Positions 33,284 to 44,409 of a DNA stretch of 64,000 nucleotides are shown piece after piece. Numbering within the stretch: position 1 is the stretch's first letter; the number at the start of each line of letters is the position of its first letter. The DNA is from Isoetes taiwanensis. Taxonomy: Eukaryota > Streptophyta > Lycopodiopsida > Isoetales > Isoetaceae. The notes under the pieces are model-generated. The model had not been told where the DNA came from. It did no database searches and saw nothing but the letters and a program-made list of their open reading frames with translations. The DNA lies in NCBI GenBank assembly GCA_021234155.1, contig JAJEKV010000024.1, positions 19,194,189 to 19,258,188 of the forward strand, read 5' to 3'. A program made the position numbers and the translations under genes.

Positions 33284-34213
33284 TCTTATATTATAATGTT
33301 ATACCGTAAGTGCGTAGTGCACCGAGCCCTAATTTGAATGGCCGAGATCATCTGGATGCATTTGAAGGCCTAGATTTATTGCACGACTTACCAACACTGT
33401 GATTGGTCATGCGTCGATCTCTTAAGGGGAAAGGGTAAATGAAAAGGGGGAAAAGGAAAAGGGAAGTGGAAAGAGAGAATGTGAAGGGCAAAAAGGCATG
33501 GGGAAAAGGGAAAAGGGTGGGAAAAAGGGCATGGAAAAAGGTAAATAGAAAAGAAAAAAGAATGGAAAAGGGGGGAAAGAGAGAGAGGCACGGGAAAAAG
33601 GAAATGAGGAAAATGGAAAAGGGGAAGAGACAAAGGGAACATGGAAAAGGGAAAGAGGGAAAGGGTGAGGAGATGGAAAAAGGGAAGGTAAAAAGGGCAT
33701 GAAAAACGGAAGGGAGAAAAGAAAAATGGAAGGGAAAAGGTTACACAAAAAAAAAGAGGAAAAGAGTGGGAAAAGGAGGAAAAGAGAAGGGAAAATAGGC
33801 GAGGAAAAGAGAAGGGAAAATAGGCATGGAAAAGGGCGAAAGAGAAAAAGGTTAAGAAAAAGGGAAGACATGGAAAAAGGGTGGGGAAAAGAGAAGGCAT
33901 AAAAAAAGAGAAAGGGGAAGGGAAAAGGGCAAAGAAAAAAGAGAAGAGGGAAAAGATGGAGAAAGGAGCAAAAGGGAAGGGAAAAAGATTATCGGGAACA
34001 GGGAAGGGGGAAGGAAAGGGATGGGAAAACAAGGAAACATGTGAGAAAGACGGGAAAAAAAAAGAAAAGAAAAAAAAAGTAGAGAAAATAAGAAAAACTT
34101 AAATGCGGGATAGAGCAAAAGGGAAAGGGAAAGGGATAGGGCTTTTCTCACTGCATCGCAAAGCATTTACAGGCTCTTAACTTATGCCCAGCAACGCTGG
34201 GCACCATTACTAG
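33284..34213 (+). mobile_element. Nested Helitron, 930 bp, purine-rich
   Basis: It begins TCTTATATTATAATGTTAT, like the outer Helitron, and ends with the same hairpin GCCCAGC-AAC-GCTGGGC and ACCATTACTAG, between A (33283) and T (34214). About 720 bp of its interior is a GA-rich low-complexity tract (33421-34140). Confidence 0.88.
33421..34140 (+). repeat. GGAAAAG-type purine tract, about 720 bp
   Basis: Almost pure A/G on the plus strand, built from irregular GGGAAAAGG/GAAGGGAAA units. It produces long meaningless frames on both strands (Phe/Pro/Ser-rich minus, Lys/Glu/Arg-rich plus). It is a triplex- and slippage-prone segment carried by the nested Helitron. Confidence 0.9.
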
Positions 34214-35532
34214 TTTCTATTATGTTATTGAGCAGAATCTCGATTTTTATGCTTTTAGATAATTTCACCTCTTTTATTCATCATGCAATAGGTGCTCATT
34301 TAAGATATGTTGGATGATGCTTATCCGCATTGATAAATGTGGTGACCATTCACTGCATTTTGAGTATTATATAAACTAGCATAAATGTAGTTACCAGCAT
34401 AAATGGAGGTAAAGAAACCTTTATATCTTCCGTAAGTCAACATGAATCGATATTTGAAAAGTTGACTACATGTAATGTTCACAGTACAGTCACGACAAAT
34501 AATTGTGGTGACTTGATGATGTCAATGTCATTTGACATCTCAAAGATTATTTGTTGGCATTCCTGGTAAAAAGTACAAACAAGTTTTTTGTTTTGGAACC
34601 ATTTGAAGTCTCAAAGTAGCATAAAGCTACGAAATATACAAGCTTAAATGCATTTGTAACAACCCATCTTCTTAAATAGAATAAAAGAATTGAAGTTCTA
34701 CATTGAATAGATAACAAAGGGCATTCTGCCTATAGATAAAATAACATTTTTCTTAAAAGCTAAAATGGCATTCACAAATGTATTTACCATGATGGATTTT
34801 TTTAATCTTTAAAGAGTCTTATAGAACAGATCTTTGTTTAGACCACAATGACCATTCTATCCAATGTGGATTATATGCGTTTTATGATTATGCATTTGAT
34901 GGAATTGCCACTTCTATTGGCAATGAACACACACTCCTATCCATATAGATACACATCCATACACGCACACCCCCTACATATGTTATGCATTGCCAAGCAT
35001 ATGTTAAAAGTCTCCTCCTTCCTCTTTAAAAAAGCAAAACACAAAACATGTACACACACGCACACACACAGAATGTAATAACAATGCCAAGCATATGTTA
35101 AAAGTCTCTTCCTTCCTCTTTAAAAAAGCAGAACACAAAACATGTACACACACACACACACACATAATGTAATAACAAAATTATGTTTCATGTTGGAACA
35201 TACACACACAGAGATTGCATGGAGAGACATGGCCAATTAGTCAAAAATTCTATAGGATTTACATGGTATCAACTCCATATAAACATGTACCTACTAATGC
35301 ACCGCAACATCGGGCACACGTCTACTATTGAGCTTAAAATTAAGCATTAGATTAATAGTGGTTTAAAATATTTTGAATATTATTAAACTACCTTATTATT
35401 TATAGGTTTTCAGCCTCTCCCCAACATTGCTAGGTAGTGTAAGTTTACAATTGAAGCCTTATCATTTATAGATCCCCAAAGATTACAAATTCCAACCTAT
35501 ACCCAAAGAACGCCGGGCACCTTTAACTAGTA
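34214..35532 (+). repeat. Degenerate Helitron pieces and CA-repeat duplications
   Basis: A unit ATGCCAAGCATATGTTAAAAGTCTC...CACACAC is duplicated about 97 bp apart (34990-35070 and 35088-35170), each copy ending in a CA microsatellite. GCACCGCAACATCGGGCAC (about 35300) and AACGCCGGGCACCTTTAACTAG (35511-35532) look like decayed 3' ends. The second is followed at once by TATTATAATGTTAT, which resembles a Helitron 5' end. No gene is recognised. Confidence 0.55.
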
Positions 35533-37424
35533 TTATAATGTTATTGTGTAAGTGTTGGATGACCCTAATTTGGGACGGCCCCGATTTGATGAAATCAATG
35601 GAGGAGATGATGCCACGCCGATTCTTTTAAGATAACATGCAAATGAGTTTGGATTTTTTGCTAGGGTTTGCTAGGGCGGCAAGAGCACCTTCGACTCTTG
35701 ATTTGGCTCCTCCTCCGAACGCACCTTCTAAAGATGATTGATCCGGAAGGTTGAAGTTTAACGTAAGTTTCGTTCACTCTTAGTTTAGGTCATCGTCAAA
35801 TTTTCCTCATGTTCTTAAGCGACTAGATGGAGCTTTGTAATGGGCTTGAAAAAATGTTTGGCGGCCATTCTTGCGGTGTCTCCGGAAGCTATCTATGGCT
35901 GGAAGAGCATCATATGATCTTTTGGCATCGCTTCATTTTTGTGGGCCTAACTTCCTCTGTGAACACCAAGGAATACATGCACTGAGCCCGGATGCAATGG
36001 TGGTTCTTTTGATGTTCAAAATGGAGCTTCAGCCGACAATCTTGAGCAGTTATTAGGAAGTGTAGGTCTCTCTTGGAGAAATTAGAAACATCGAATTTGT
36101 GACTTGCTTTGTATAGGAGGCATCCGTTTCTACCATTGTAAGGCTGTGATTTGCTACGGTGACAAAGAGATCTGTTTCCAAAGCATTGTTGATTACTTTG
36201 GAGAAGGTACTTTTTGTTTCGCACACATGTATTATCTCTATATCCGCAAAGAAAGAAGCACCCGACTACTTTAGAAGGCATATTAAAAATAGAAGCAATG
36301 AATGTATCCGCACATTTTAAGTTTTGCTCAAGAAACCTGTGGTGAATAGAAGCAACGTCTTTTTACATGATTGACCATTAATGAGCAGATTGAAGAGCCG
36401 GATTGTGGCAAGCGGAAGTGTAATTTGTATAATGAATTTGGCCCAAAAATAGTGTGGAGGCAATTGTAAGATAATGTAGAAAAATATACATCCGCCAAGT
36501 TTTGGTGCTTGCCTTGCTAGGTAGTCATTCTATTCCTTTCTTTTCCATTGTTATCTCCTTTGCATCTCAATAAGATATAAGTTATGTCTACTTGCGAAAT
36601 ACCTTGCTAAGCCGTGCTTTCTTGATTTGAAAGTTAGAATTTCTTCTATTCTTTATGGCGGTTTCCTTAAACGTTAAGGTGGATTATTTAGGTTTGATCA
36701 TGCTAATTCAAGGTGGAAGCACTCATATTGCAACTAAGCATGCCTCCGTATTATGACCCGGTTTGCCCTCTAAAAGATTACATGTAGAAATGTATGACCT
36801 CTCGCAGAATCAATTATGTCTCCTTGAAGTAGCATAGTGCCTTGGTCTTTATGTATTCTAGGAAATACCTTCACCATTAGAAGGGGGAAAAAATAGGTGC
36901 AATTTAAATGCTCATCTAAAACATGTGTATGGTTTTCATTTCATTTCGTTTGTTGTTGGCTCAAACATTGTGAGCCTTGAAAATGTTTATGTTACCTATC
37001 TAGCGGGGATATAAGTTATGGCTACGTGCAAAATACCTTCTTTGAGCCAATGCTTTCATAAGGCATATTTGAGTCTTTGGCATATTTAAGTCTATTTAAT
37101 ATATATCTTGCATGTATGGTTATAGCATTCAACAATGTCACGTCCCTTGAATGAAGGAGTTGGAAATACATGTTGTGCATATAAGCTTTAAAATGGATAC
37201 CCCAAAGGCGAGATGAAATACAAAACTTGCGGTATTTTGAGATTCCTTTGGGTCGCCTATCACACTTTTGATGTTCCGAGATCAATCTCAAGGACTATAA
37301 AATCTTTTGTCAGGTGTCATGAATTATGGCATTAAAACTGAAATCACAAAATATTTTTATTCTACAAAGTAGACGAGTTTACTTGCATATGATGTTATAT
37401 ACACTGCTCCAAGTACAAGGCTAG

Positions 37425-37660
37425 CTTTGGACCTAACAGACGTTGAACTCTTGGTTGATGATGAGGTAACTACCAAAAGAGAAAATTAAGAGCATAGAAA
37501 GGAAAGAGTTACTTCTAAAGGATGGCTTGGCTGGTGAAAACTACTTATATCTACTGTCTTAGCATGAATGAGGGATTGTGCATAGAGATTTGAAGTCACA
37601 TGATTTGGTATTACGTGATGAAGTTATAAAGATTATAGATCTTTTGTTGTAGCATAACAA
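37425..37660 (+). pseudogene. Captured protein-kinase fragment in Helitron A
   Basis: Plus-strand text encodes TDVELLVDDEV, then KSIERKELLLKDGLAGENY, a stop, and GIVHRDLKSHD followed by VIKIID. HRDLKS.(N) and KI(I)D(F) are kinase subdomains VIb and VII. In-frame stops and an extra A near 37475 show a dead fragment. The near-identical second copy is at 55672-55895. Gene-fragment capture is a known Helitron habit. Confidence 0.65.
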
Positions 37661-38262
37661 TAAAAGTTGATTTTCTTTCCTTCCACAACCATCAAATGTC
37701 TTTGATATGTGTGAAATTTGCCCCCATGCCTTATTCCAATTGCAAATGAAAGCGCCGTGTAAAATCAATTTTCTTTGTATCATATTCTGGAACATTTTCT
37801 AATGCATCTACCTTCATGGTCCACATGGCTTTCATTTTTGGTCTATACTTACTCGAGAATAAGATGTTACATGGTCATGTAGTACCATGGACAACCATGA
37901 TTACTTTTGATGTTCAAAGTGAAAGGCAACCCAATATTTTAGCAAATCAATCACCAAACCATATAGATTCCTCAAATATGTTATGTCCTCGAAGGCTAGA
38001 ATAATCCATGCATTGGAGATGCATATTATCATGACCTATAGGTGGGATAGTCCATTTTTCCTATGGGACAGTGTTTAGTACCAAAAAACAAATCTTATAA
38101 GTGCATGGTGAAAGTCATTAATTGTTTACAATCATCATATCTTTGCATGTCATTTCTCTCGAGTCCTTTTTAACTTAGCAAATGATTTGCTACATTCACA
38201 ACAAGTTCCCAACATTTATAAGTTCTCCGATTACGCCCAGCAACGCTGGGCACCGTTACTAG

Positions 38263-40321
38263 TTACCTTTAATGCTCGATGAAGGAAGTTTATTTTGAAT
38301 CATAATTGCTGTCTTCAAGGCCTCTTCCCACAAATAGTTTGGCAGGCCACTCTTCTTGATCATAGATCTCACAGCATCCATAATGGTCCTGTTCTTCCTT
38401 TCAGCTACTCCATTTTGTTGAGGTGTGTACCTGCAGGTTAGTTGCCTTTTAATGCCATGAGCAATGCAAAATAGTCTAAATTTGGCTGACAAATATTCTC
38501 CTCCTCTGTCAGATCTGATGCACTTCAATTTTCTTCCTGATTCTCTTTCCATTTCAGTGACATATTGCTTAAAAGCATTTAATGCCTGAGACTTCCTTTC
38601 TAAGCAATAGACTTTGCATTTTCTGCTGAAATCATCAATAAAAGATATGAAGTATCTTTTATTTGTTCTTCCTCTCACATTCAATGGCCCACATAGATCA
38701 GTATGTACAAGTTCAAGAACATCACTTGCTCTTGTTTTAGAGTGTTTGAATGGCAGCCTGTTTGTTTTCCCAAGAATACATCCCTCACACTTGAAATTTT
38801 CAGATTTAATATCTTTGCACTTGAGCCAACCCTTTTTGGCTAAGTACTTCAAATTGTTGCAATGTGTATGAGCCAACCTGTCATGCCAAAGTTTAAATTC
38901 TTGGAACATTTATGATGTTTATACTATCATGACCAATAGCTTCCATTTGAAACAAATTGCCAAAGACGGTTTGCATGAAACTTCAATATATTGTCAAGAT
39001 AGATGTTACAACCTTTTGAGTCAAAATTGACTTTGTAGCCTAAATCCACTAACGGCTTACGAAATCAGATTTTTATAATTGTGGGAACACACAAAACATT
39101 TTCAACATCTACTATGTTCCCATCAAGATCTATGAGCTGCAGAAGTCCTCTTCCTTCTATTTCTTGTACATCTCCATTTCCAACTTGTATTCTTCTAGAA
39201 TGTGATTTTGAAACATTTTTAGCGGATCGGTAGATTGGACTACATCGATCTTTCAGCTCCACTATCAACTACAAGAGTTTTGATTTATTAGCATGCTGAT
39301 TTTTCTCAACAACAAGTAAATGCACATCTTACCTCATCATCTTCATCATCATCGGACTTTTCCTTTTCTTCTTGCTCCTTGGCCACAAAGGTGCCGCTGG
39401 TTTCTTACCTCGACCCCTCCCCCGAGCTTGATTTTCCTCCTCTACTTGTGAATCCTTTATTCTTTCCTCTGCCATAGTCCTTTGAGTTGGACATTTTGCT
39501 GCAACATGTCCTTTACCACCACAAGTATAACAATTGAAGTCTTTTTTTATTTTTGGGGCACTCATTTTTAAAATGGCGTGCTCATTGCAATTGTAGCAAG
39601 TAATTTGATTCTTTTTTCGCCCAAAGAAAGAATATTTGAGAGGGTTCCTCCCTTCTCTCATAATTTTCTTTGCTCATCATACGTTTCTCAAAGTGTTCTC
39701 GGCTTCTTCCCTCGTCTTACTCATGTTTCTTCATTGTCACTTTTTGCCCTAGAGATTTGTAGGACTTGACTTCTTTGAGAGATGTTTACCCCGCTTGACC
39801 AAATCAGCAACAATATTGTCAAAGGTGTTGAAGAAATCTGAGACATCTCCCTCTTCCTTTAGTTTTAAGTTTCTTAACTCTGTTTCTAACAGATCAATTT
39901 GAGAGGAAGTTTTTTCCTCAAAATGTTTCAAGAGGTAAGACCACATTTGCCTTGGATTCATGTTTCTAAGTTTAAGCCTGATAGTAGGGCTTACCTTGCA
40001 TGTAATGATCCTCTGAGCTTCTTTGATTCTTGAATACAAAGACCTCCCAGTCCTTACAAGACTGCTCCCTGCCACACCTTCTGCATTTGGTGGCACTGCA
40101 CCTGCATTTTGTCTCATATTAACTGAACCTTCAGATACTGACCTTGTGAGAGTATTGAAGTCAACATTAGTGACACCATCTGGATCTACAAGATCCCAGA
40201 GGTCTTCCACTTCCAGGATGTGCTTGACTGCATCTTTCCATACCTGGAAACCAGGTCCTCCCTTATAAACCTCTACAGTGCTAAGTAAACTGGCTCCAAA
40301 ATGGCTTGACATGATGTACAA
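38263..40321 (-). pseudogene. E1 gag, protease and integrase N-part
   Basis: gag starts at MYIMSSHFGASLLSTVEVYK (40321) and continues FQVWKDAVKHILEVEDLWDLV, PRQMWSYLLKHFEE and LKEEGDVSDFFNTFDNI; two zinc knuckles (CYNCNEHAI, damaged, and CYTCGGKGHVAAKC); GAG-pre-integrase LWHDRLAHTHCNNLKYLAKK and CEGCILGK; integrase HTDLCGPLNVRGR, IRSDRGGEYLS and TPQQNGVAERKNRT, up to the Helitron. Frameshifts at 39.0-39.7 kb fall mostly at CTG/CAG positions when compared with E4 (62.2-62.9 kb), so they may be sequence errors. Confidence 0.9.
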
Positions 40322-40352
40322 CTTCCTTTAATGTGTTTAGAACCTGGTACTT

Positions 40353-40364
40353 GCTCTGATACCA
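40353..40364 (-). other. E1 primer-binding site
   Basis: Minus strand TGGTATCAGAGC, complementary to the 3' end of initiator Met tRNA, one base from the LTR. The same site appears at 53122-53133 (E2) and 58604-58615 (E3), and in damaged form at 63522-63534 (E4, CTG read as TTCG). Confidence 0.92.
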
Positions 40365-40365
40365 A

Positions 40366-41025
40366 TGTTAGAAATAGACAACGCACTTCAATCTATTTCC
40401 TACTATTGCTTGATGAATTTATGAATACCACCAAGACAATGATCTTAACACAAAAACAATGATCAAATCATAATCATTCCATATGCTATTCTTTAAATAT
40501 GTCAATTAGAACCTTAGGATGGTAATGAGAACCTTAGGAATACTGTAGCAAATAAACACTGTAGAAAAGAGATTGACTTATTTACTGTAGCATATTTGAC
40601 CCGTTCACGAAACAACCTTCGAGCAACAATTCAATCAGAGATTCCTCCTTAGTTAAATCCCCAGACCAGCTCAATCAATAAGCCGGCCTATGCAATCTCT
40701 TATAGGCTCTGATTTGGCGGTTATGGCATCGAATCGGCGCCCTAACCGAGCTCCTATTCATATGGAGTTTCCCTCCACGATATTGGGCCGAATACATGTT
40801 TAATATGGGATATATCTATACAACCATTAACCTTATGAAACAAAGACCATATCTTTAAATGTCTTTAAAGGTTCAATGGTGTAACGTTTGCCCTGGGCTA
40901 TACATTAGGGCTAGGTAACCTCGTGAATCTCGTGATCAATAGCCTATAACTCTTGTACATTATATGCACAAGTTGATGTATTGCTCGAGAGCTCGAATGT
41001 GTGATGAACCAACCTAAATTCAACA
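40366..41025 (-). repeat. Shared LTR (5' LTR of E1, 3' LTR of E2), 660 bp
   Basis: Bounded TGTTAG...CAACA. It has a PBS on one side (E1) and a polypurine tract on the other (minus GATGAAGGAGGAA at 41038-41026, E2), so it serves both elements. It carries GAATACC near position 60, a marker shared with the LTR at 58617-59281 but not with 53135-53794. Confidence 0.95.
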
Positions 41026-41044
41026 TTCCTCCTTCATCACACTA

Positions 41045-44000
41045 TTACGTGACTCGCATGTCTAATTTGAGCTGTTTGAATTTAACCCTTGAGTGCCTTT
41101 GTGAAGATATCGCAACCTTTGTTTGGCAAGTATTCACATATACCATTTCAATGTCTTGTTTGCAAGCCAAGTCACAAATAAAGTGTATGTTCAGTTCAAT
41201 GTGCTTGGTTCTGTCATGATGCACATGATTTTTCACAATAGCAATGCAGCTTTGAATATCAGTAAAAATCTGAGTTGGACTTGTTTGTTTGTACTCCAAT
41301 TCATCCAGTAATCTTCTTAGCCAGCATATCTCTTTAGCAACTAAGGATGAGGCTGTATACTCAGCTTCTGCTGAGGACATGGCAATAGCATTTTGCTTTT
41401 TGCTTTTCCAAGTTATAGCACCACCACCTAAGAATACAACAAATCCTCGAAGTGGACTTCTGTTTTGAGATCCCTCCCAATGCATCTTTGTATGCACATA
41501 GCTGTAGATTTTCAGAATTGAATGATATTCCATGTGATTTGGTCCCCTTAAGGTATTTTAGAACTCTTTTGCCTGCAGTCCAGTGATCTTTGGTTGGATT
41601 ATGACACCTTCTGCTCAAGATATTTACAATATAAGAAATGTCTTGTCTTGTGTTGTTTGCCAGGTATAACAAACACCCAATTAATGATCTATATGGAACA
41701 TTTTCCATTTCTTTTACATCCTTTTCAGTGAGTGGCTTATCTTCTGTCAGTCTGTGCCCTGGAACCACAGGAGTTTTTGCTGGATGTGCATCAACAAGGT
41801 TAAACCTTTTGAGCATATTTTCTATGTGCTTGCATTGCTGCAATTTCAGAATCTTTTGATCTCTGTTTCTACATACTTCAATACCCAGAAAATGTCTTAG
41901 CTCCCCTAAGTCTGACATCTCAAATCTTGAACTTAAAATCTCTTTGCAATGATTCAGTGCACTTATATGATTAGCTGCCATAATGCAATCATCGACATAT
42001 AAAGCTATGATGCAAAAATTACTTGCTTGCTTATACCTATAAAGATTGCCATCATTTTGAAATTTTTCAAATCCTTGTTCCTTAAGAAAATTGTCCATAC
42101 ATGTGTACCACTCCCTAGGAGATTGTTTCAAACCGTACAGTGCCCTGTTGAGTCTCCAAACTTTATTTCCTTGTTGCTCATAACCTGGTGCTTGTTGCAT
42201 GAATACTTTTTCCTCCAATTTGGCATTTAGGAAAGCAGTTTTAACATCCATGTGATGTAGTTCAAGGTCTTGAGCGTTTGCAACAGCAAGCAATGTTCTA
42301 ATACTAGTCAATTTCACAATAGGGGAGTATGTTTCATCAAAATCTAGTCCGTGTCTTTGTGTATATCCTTTTGCCACAAGCCTTGCCTTGTACTTCCTGC
42401 TCCCATCTGCATTTTCCTTTATTTTGAAAAGCCATTTGCATCCTATAACATTTTCCTTTATTGGATAATCTACTATCTCATACGTTTGTGTTTTCTGAAA
42501 TGACTCCAGCTCATCATTCATGGCGTTGTGCCATTGCTCTTTATCTGCACATTCCATTGCCTCTTCATAAGACTGGGGAATTGTAATATTTTCAAGAATG
42601 GCCATTATTTGTTCATGTTCCACATGTTGCTTTTCAATTCTCCTGCTCCTGCCCAAATTATTTCTTCCATATTCCTCTATGTTTTCTGGTAAGCCTTCCA
42701 AAAGTCTTTCTGCCTGTGTTTTCCTTTTGACTACTGTACTTGGTGGTGTGTGTTGATCTTCAATATTTGTTGGCTCCCTGACCTCATTGTTTGCATGTGT
42801 TCCTGCTATTGAATCCTCATCCTCTTGGTCTGAATCTATGTCAACATTCTGCTGATCTTTTTTAGCAACTTTAACCTTGTCATTCAAGACAGTCCCCTTT
42901 TTATATATATCCTTATACACCACTTGTTCATTGAATATTACATCCCTACTGACAATTATGCTCTTCTTTTCTGGCACATATATTCTGTAGCCCTTTGACT
43001 CCTCATCATAGCCCACGAGAAATCCAATATTTGCTTTATCATCTAACTTCTTCCTTAATTCTTTAGGGACATGAGCATAAGCTATGCAGCCATATGTTTT
43101 AAACATATCATAGTTCATGCCATCATTACTATTAGACCATAAGAGATCAGGTACATTACCTTTAATGCTCGATGAAGGAAGTTTATTTTGAATCATAATT
43201 GCTGTCTTCGAGGCCTCTTCCCACAAATAGTTTGGCAGGCCACTCTTCTTGATCATAGATCTCACAGCATCCATAATGGTCCTGTTCTTCCTTTCAGCTA
43301 CTCCATTTTGTTGAGGTGTGTACCTGCAGGTTAGTTGCCTTTTAATGCCATGAGCAATGCAAAATAGTCTAAATTTGGCTGACAAATATTCTCCTCCTCT
43401 GTCAGATCTGATGCACTTCAATTTTCTTCCTGATTCTCTTTCCATTTCAGTGACATATTGCTTAAAAGCATTTAATGCCTGAGACTTCCTTTCTAAGCAA
43501 TAGACTTTGCATTTTCTGCTGAAATCATCAATAAAAGATATGAAGTATCTTTTATTTGTTCTTCCTCTCACATTCAATGGCCCACATAGATCAAGATGTA
43601 CAAGTTCAAGAACATCACTTGCTCTTGTTTTAGAGTGTTTGAATGGCAGTACTGTTTGTTTTCCCAAGAATACATCCCTCACACTTGAAATTTTCAGATT
43701 TAATATCTTTGCACTTGAGCCAACCCTTTTTGGCTAAGTACTTCAAATTGTTGCAATGTGTATGAGACAACCTGTCATGCCAAAGTTCAAATTCTGGAAC
43801 ATTTATGATGTTTATACTATCATGACCAATAGCTTCCATTTGAAACAAATTGCCAACACGGTTTGCATGAAACTTCAATATATTGTCAAGATAGATGTTA
43901 CAACCTTTTGAGTCAAAATTGACTTTGTAGCCTAAATCCACTAACTGGCTTACAGAAATCAGATTTTTTATAATTGTGGGAACACACAAAACATTTTCAA

Positions 44001-44261
44001 CATCTACTATGTTCCCATCAAGATCTATGAGTTGCAGAAGTCCTCTTCCTTCTATTTCTTGTACATCTCCATTTCCAACTTGTATTCTTCTAGAATGTGA
44101 TTTTGAAACATTTTTTAGCAGATCAGTAGATTGAACTACTGATCTTTCAGCTCCACTATCAACTACAAGAGTTTCAGATTTATTAGCATGCTGATTTTTC
44201 TCAACAATAGTAAATGCACATCTTACCTCATCATCTTCATCATCATCAGACTTTTCCTTTT
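41045..44261 (-). CDS. E2 pol: protease, integrase, RT, RNase H
   Basis: Protease text VVDSGAERSVV (about 44160); GAG-pre-integrase (43989 to 43630) with LWHDRLSHTHC; a frame slip near 43650 (CAGTACTG); then a 773-codon frame (43682 to 41361) with integrase (HLDLCGP, RSDRGGEYLS, QQNGVAERKNRT), RT (CKWLFKIKENADG, MDVKTAFLNAKLEE, WRLNRALYGLKQ, ALYVDDCIMAA, LGELRHFLGIEV), and RNase H continuing to 41045 (NAIAMSSAEAEYTASS, ICWLRRLLDEL). This is the standard Copia order. One frameshift separates protease/pre-integrase from the rest, and a second lies in RNase H. Confidence 0.93.
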
Positions 44262-44409
44262 GGGTGTAAAATCGCTAGTGGGGTACAACTTTTGGCGAAG
44301 CGTTTAAGCACTTTAAGTGCTGAAACTCGCGGACGTCGAAGCCCGTCACGCCCTTCTCCCTCCTTTTCCCCTGGGCGCGAAAACTCAGATCAGTGTTTCA
44401 CTGTTGACG

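Larger units (their letters stand above)
32102..38262 (+). mobile_element. Helitron A, 6.16 kb, inside Copia E1
   Basis: The insertion point is fixed by the uninterrupted copy in E2 (GTACATTACC at 43152): E1 reads GTACA|TC...CTAG|TTACC. The element therefore begins TCCTATATTATAATG, ends CTAG, and sits between A and T, as Helitrons do with no target duplication. The 3' end has the hairpin GCCCAGC-AAC-GCTGGGC followed by ACCGTTA-CTAG. There is no Rep/helicase coding sequence, so it is non-autonomous. It contains a nested 0.93-kb Helitron, further degenerate Helitron termini near 35532, and a captured kinase fragment at 37.4-37.65 kb. Confidence 0.92.
31128..41025 (-). mobile_element. Copia element E1, with Helitron insertion and truncated 3' LTR
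   Basis: Minus orientation: 5' LTR 41025-40366, PBS TGGTATCAGAGC (40364-40353), gag from 40321, zinc knuckles near 39600-39480, protease text from about 39290, integrase to 38263, the Helitron (38262-32102), the rest of integrase (32101 to about 31708) and part of RT, then a deletion into the LTR, of which only 31128-31257 remains. The deletion removes most of RT, RNase H and about 530 bp of LTR. It shares its 5' LTR with E2 as that element's 3' LTR. Confidence 0.9.

Noticed and set aside
33388-34166. Long Phe/Pro/Ser-rich minus-strand frames and Lys/Glu-rich plus-strand frames
   Set aside because: Products of the purine tract in the nested Helitron; no motif or splice support.
38259-40321. 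Interpreting the many E1 and E3 frameshifts as genuine pseudogenisation or programmed frameshifting
   Set aside because: They coincide mostly with CTG/CAG words that are intact in sister copies, so sequence error is the simpler explanation.
41638-43737. Plus-strand frames inside E2, E3 and E4
   Set aside because: Antisense shadows of the Copia pol genes, repeated in each copy.
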